This document shows positions 61,744-64,000 of a stretch of DNA of 64,000 nucleotides, piece by piece. The notes below the pieces were generated by a model, which was not told where the DNA came from, ran no database searches, and saw nothing but the letters and a program-made list of their open reading frames with translations. The first letter of the stretch is position 1; every line of letters starts with the position of its first letter. A program made the translations under genes and the position numbers. The DNA is from Bacillota bacterium (GTDB lineage: Bacteria > Bacillota_I > Bacilli_A > RF39 > UBA660): NCBI GenBank assembly GCA_015059245.1, contig SVAU01000005.1, positions 62,001-126,000 on the forward strand, in the 5' to 3' direction.

Positions 61744-63111
61744 TTATTTATGTTCTTCGATGTATTTTCTTACTTCTTCTGCATCATCTAAATGTATTTT
61801 GTCGTGTCCGATTATTTGATAATCTTCATGTCCTTTACCTAAAATAAGTACTACATCATCTTTATTTATCATATCTAGAGCTTTTTTTATAGCTTCTCTT
61901 CTATCTAATTCTACTTCATAGTTACTTGTTGTTACACCAGCTAGAATATCATTCATTATAGCTTGTGGATCTTCTGTACGAGGATTATCTGAAGTAAATA
62001 CTACATAGTCAGATTTCTCTGCTGCTATTCTACCCATTATAGGTCTTTTCTTAGGATCTCTATCTCCACCACAACCTACTATAGTAATTACTCTACCCTT
62101 TTTATTTTCAGTAAAGGCATTTACTATTTTTTCTACTGCATCTGGAGTATGTGCATAATCTACTACTGCTTCTCCATCTTTTACTTTTATTTGTTCACAT
62201 CTTCCTTTTGGAGGATAGATAGAATCTGTTATATTAATTATTTCTTCTACTGTATAACCTAAGTTATTACAAAATGCTAGTGCAGTAAGATAATTGTATA
62301 CATTAAAAGTACTACGTAGATTTGTTTCTACTTTGTAGTCTACTCCATCTACTTTAAAGTTAATTAATGTACCTTTATGACTGTCTTCGTAAGATACTAT
62401 ATTATAATTATTAGCATTCTTACCTAAAGATTTACAATTATCATATTTATCTAACCATTTATTACCACATGGATCATCGATATTAACTATCATAGGTCCA
62501 GTTAATTGTTTTAAGATTAATTGTTTAGCTGCTAGATAGTTATCCATTGTTTCATGATAATCTAAATGATCTTGAGTAAGATTAGTAAATCCTGCTACTT
62601 TATACTCTATTCCTTTTACTCTTTCTTGATGTAATGCATGTGAACTAACTTCCATAATTACATTCTTGCATCCTTTTTCTTTTGCTGTTAAGAATAATTC
62701 ATATAAATCTAATATATTAGGTGTTGTGTTAGGTAGTTCAATAAAGTCTTCATCTGGTAGATAGAAACCTATTGTACCTATATATGCTGTTTTACTTCCT
62801 AATTTATTTAACATTTGATAAGTAAGATATGCAGTTGTTGTTTTACCATTAGTACCAGTAATACCTATTATATTCATTTCATTAATAGTACTAGAATAGT
62901 TTTCTGCTATATGATTGGTTAACCAATCATTAGTGTTATCAACTAATAACTTATCAACAGAACATTCTACATCTTTTTCTACTACTACTTTAGTTGCACC
63001 TGCTTCAATAGCTTTATTAATATAATCATGACCATCTACTGTAGCTCCAGGGATTGCTACAAATGTATCACCAGGTTTAACCTTTCTTGAATCTATTTTA
63101 ATATTAATCAT
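61744..63111 (-). CDS. murE: UDP-N-acetylmuramoyl-tripeptide synthetase (MurE)
   Basis: 455 residues from ATG 63111 (AGAGGTGAATTTT before it). Cytoplasmic ligase adding the third residue of the peptidoglycan stem peptide. Domains: N-terminal UDP-MurNAc site (INIKIDSRKVKPGDTFVAIP), ATP-binding NIIGITGTNGKTTTAYL, the carbamylated-lysine region and C-terminal VVDYAHTPDAVEKI. FTSDNPRTEDP contains DNPR, the signature of meso-diaminopimelate-adding enzymes; lysine-adding ones differ here. The protein therefore predicts a DAP-type cell wall. Single gene, upstream of tRNA-Gly. Confidence 0.95.
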   Translation of the reverse strand: MINIKIDSRKVKPGDTFVAIPGATVDGHDYINKAIEAGATKVVVEKDVECSVDKLLVDNTNDWLTNHIAENYSSTINEMNIIGITGTNGKTTTAYLTYQMLNKLGSKTAYIGTIGFYLPDEDFIELPNTTPNILDLYELFLTAKEKGCKNVIMEVSSHALHQERVKGIEYKVAGFTNLTQDHLDYHETMDNYLAAKQLILKQLTGPMIVNIDDPCGNKWLDKYDNCKSLGKNANNYNIVSYEDSHKGTLINFKVDGVDYKVETNLRSTFNVYNYLTALAFCNNLGYTVEEIINITDSIYPPKGRCEQIKVKDGEAVVDYAHTPDAVEKIVNAFTENKKGRVITIVGCGGDRDPKKRPIMGRIAAEKSDYVVFTSDNPRTEDPQAIMNDILAGVTTSNYEVELDRREAIKKALDMINKDDVVLILGKGHEDYQIIGHDKIHLDDAEEVRKYIEEHK

Positions 63112-63265
63112 AAAATTCACCTCTAATAATATCTTATTAATTTAATTATAAACTTACAATTAATAATATTCCACAAGATACATAATTATTTACATAAAAA
63201 TCCACATAAAAGTATCTTGATTTTTTATTCTACTTGTATTATTCTTTTATAAAGGGTGTAGGAAT

Positions 63266-63373
63266 ATGGTTAAAGATATGATGAACAACCGAGTACATAA
63301 ACCAACAAATAGCATTGCTATTAGTACTGGGGTAGTTTTTCCTACTTTATCATTAATTATTTTTTCAAGTTAG
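63266..63373 (+). CDS. 35-residue leader peptide candidate of the permease gene
   Basis: A short frame from ATG 63266 to TAG 63371-63373, with GGGTGTAGGAAT before the ATG. Sequence begins MVKDMMNNRVHKPTNSIAIS and has a hydrophobic second half. Its stop codon touches the left side of the terminator-like hairpin that lies just before the permease gene. This arrangement suggests translation-dependent attenuation, or simply a small hydrophobic protein with its own terminator. Confidence 0.4.
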   Translation: MVKDMMNNRVHKPTNSIAISTGVVFPTLSLIIFSS

Positions 63374-63408
63374 AAGATATTTTATTTTTAAATATCTTCT
63401 TTTTTTTG
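63372..63408 (+). terminator. Terminator/attenuator before the permease gene
   Basis: AGAAGATATTT/AAATATCTTCT 11-bp stem followed by eight Ts. It lies between the short leader frame and the permease start 35 nt later. No PyrR-binding loop or other known antiterminator was recognised. Confidence 0.75.
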
Positions 63409-63442
63409 TATAAAAATATATACACCTTAAAGGAGGAGTTTT

Positions 63443-64000
63443 ATGGAAAAGAAAAAGATGTTGTATGACATCGATGAATGTCCACCCGTTGGGAAATGGA
63501 TAGTACTTGCAATACAACACGTATTTGCAATGTTTGGGGCTACTATATTAGTTCCTATATTAGTTAACTCTGCTGCTGGTGAAACAGTACTTACTATACC
63601 AGTTGCATTAGTTACATCAGGTATTGGTACATTAATATATCTATTATGTACTAAAGGTAGATCACCTGTTTATTTAGGTAGTTCATTTGCCTTTATAGCA
63701 CCTATTGCTGCTGGAGCTGTTAAAGCAGGAGTTGGTGGTGCTATGACTGGAATTATGGTTGTTGGTTTAGTATATGTTCTAGTTGCACTTATTATAAAAA
63801 TTGCTGGAAAGGCTTGGTTAGATAAGCTATTACCTCCAGTAGTTATTGGACCTATGATAATGATTATAGGTTTAGGATTAGCACCTTCTGCTATTGGACA
63901 AATAGGTCTAAGTGCAGGAACTGCATTTGAATGGAAAGTTGTACTTGTTGCTTTTGTTTCATTCTTAGTAACTGCTATTGTTATGACAAGAGCAAAAGGT
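63443..64000 (+). CDS. Uracil/xanthine permease family transporter, N-terminal part (runs off window)
   Basis: 186 codons to the window end. Starts MEKKKMLYDIDECPPVGKWI with an AAAGGAGGAG ribosome site. QHVFAMFGATILVPIL, GRSPVYLGSSFAFIAP and VIGPMIMIIGLGLAPSAI are hallmarks of the NAT/NCS2 nucleobase transporters. Uracil is the more likely substrate than xanthine, judging by the QHVFAMFGAT form, but that is inference. Upstream lies an attenuator-like hairpin. Confidence 0.9.
   Translation, partial: MEKKKMLYDIDECPPVGKWIVLAIQHVFAMFGATILVPILVNSAAGETVLTIPVALVTSGIGTLIYLLCTKGRSPVYLGSSFAFIAPIAAGAVKAGVGGAMTGIMVVGLVYVLVALIIKIAGKAWLDKLLPPVVIGPMIMIIGLGLAPSAIGQIGLSAGTAFEWKVVLVAFVSFLVTAIVMTRAKG

Noticed and set aside
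63112..63442. PyrR-binding attenuator or purine riboswitch before the permease
   Set aside because: Neither the PyrR loop consensus nor a purine aptamer is present; only a simple terminator is seen.

Overview
This window is a single chromosomal stretch of a very AT-rich, low-GC Gram-positive bacterium (Bacillota). It is most likely an uncultured, strictly anaerobic gut lineage of the Bacilli/Erysipelotrichia/RF39 type; that placement is inference. The sequence shows strong AGGAGGTGA-type ribosome sites, TTGACA/TATAAT promoters, short T-tailed terminators (often shared by convergent genes), tRNAs with genomically encoded CCA, a class III (oxygen-sensitive) ribonucleotide reductase, a CIRCE operator and a MurE carrying the DNPR signature of meso-diaminopimelate ligases. 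TGA is used as a stop at least once (the ATGA overlap near 31245), so the standard code applies. Nearly all other stops I read are TAA or TAG.

Layout. 1-12 kb: an AddB-like fragment, a diguanylate cyclase, RNase R, tRNA-His, an iron-sulfur uracil-DNA glycosylase, a GH10-like protein with a C-terminal membrane tail, a radical SAM protein, a PrsW protease and an ADP-ribosylglycohydrolase fused to an HExxH domain. 12-20 kb: FolD, an ABC-F ATPase, small housekeeping hydrolases and two cell-surface proteins. 20-28 kb: a three-gene ABC exporter, a LysM/GH25 lipoprotein, a diaminopentanoate dehydrogenase-like enzyme and a neighbourhood of ClpB-like AAA+ ATPase, PH-domain protein and amidoligase. 28-35 kb: tRNA-Asn, LemA, an RluA-family pseudouridine synthase overlapping a YibE/F pair, and a class III RNR whose glycyl-radical tail is a separate small gene.

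35-42 kb is the most unusual part. A FIST sensor gene is followed by a stretch of about 1.6 kb with no convincing protein gene. That stretch has a near-consensus promoter and a strong terminator on the minus strand, many stem-loops and 15 tandem 29-52 nt units, most of them built round a small hairpin. I read it as a large structured non-coding RNA. Divergent from it is an operon of three paralogous HExxH proteins.

42-64 kb: DusB, a CIRCE-controlled Hsp20, an aquaporin and a CCA-transferase homologue in which the catalytic DxD is NxN. These are followed by a cluster with a HipA-like kinase fold and a possible cyclase, a five-repeat protein, and a reverse transcriptase preceded by a retron-like folded leader. 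The end holds a transporter with a LysR regulator, CoaB, a DUF1016 nuclease beside a HEPN-like protein, tRNA-Gly, MurE and a uracil/xanthine permease with an attenuator-like leader.

Most genes are ordinary housekeeping functions in short transcription units. The accessory content worth following up is the putative long RNA, the split NrdD, the reverse transcriptase with its leader, the amidoligase neighbourhood, the HExxH paralogues and the kinase/cyclase cluster. All functions are read from sequence motifs; no database search was run.
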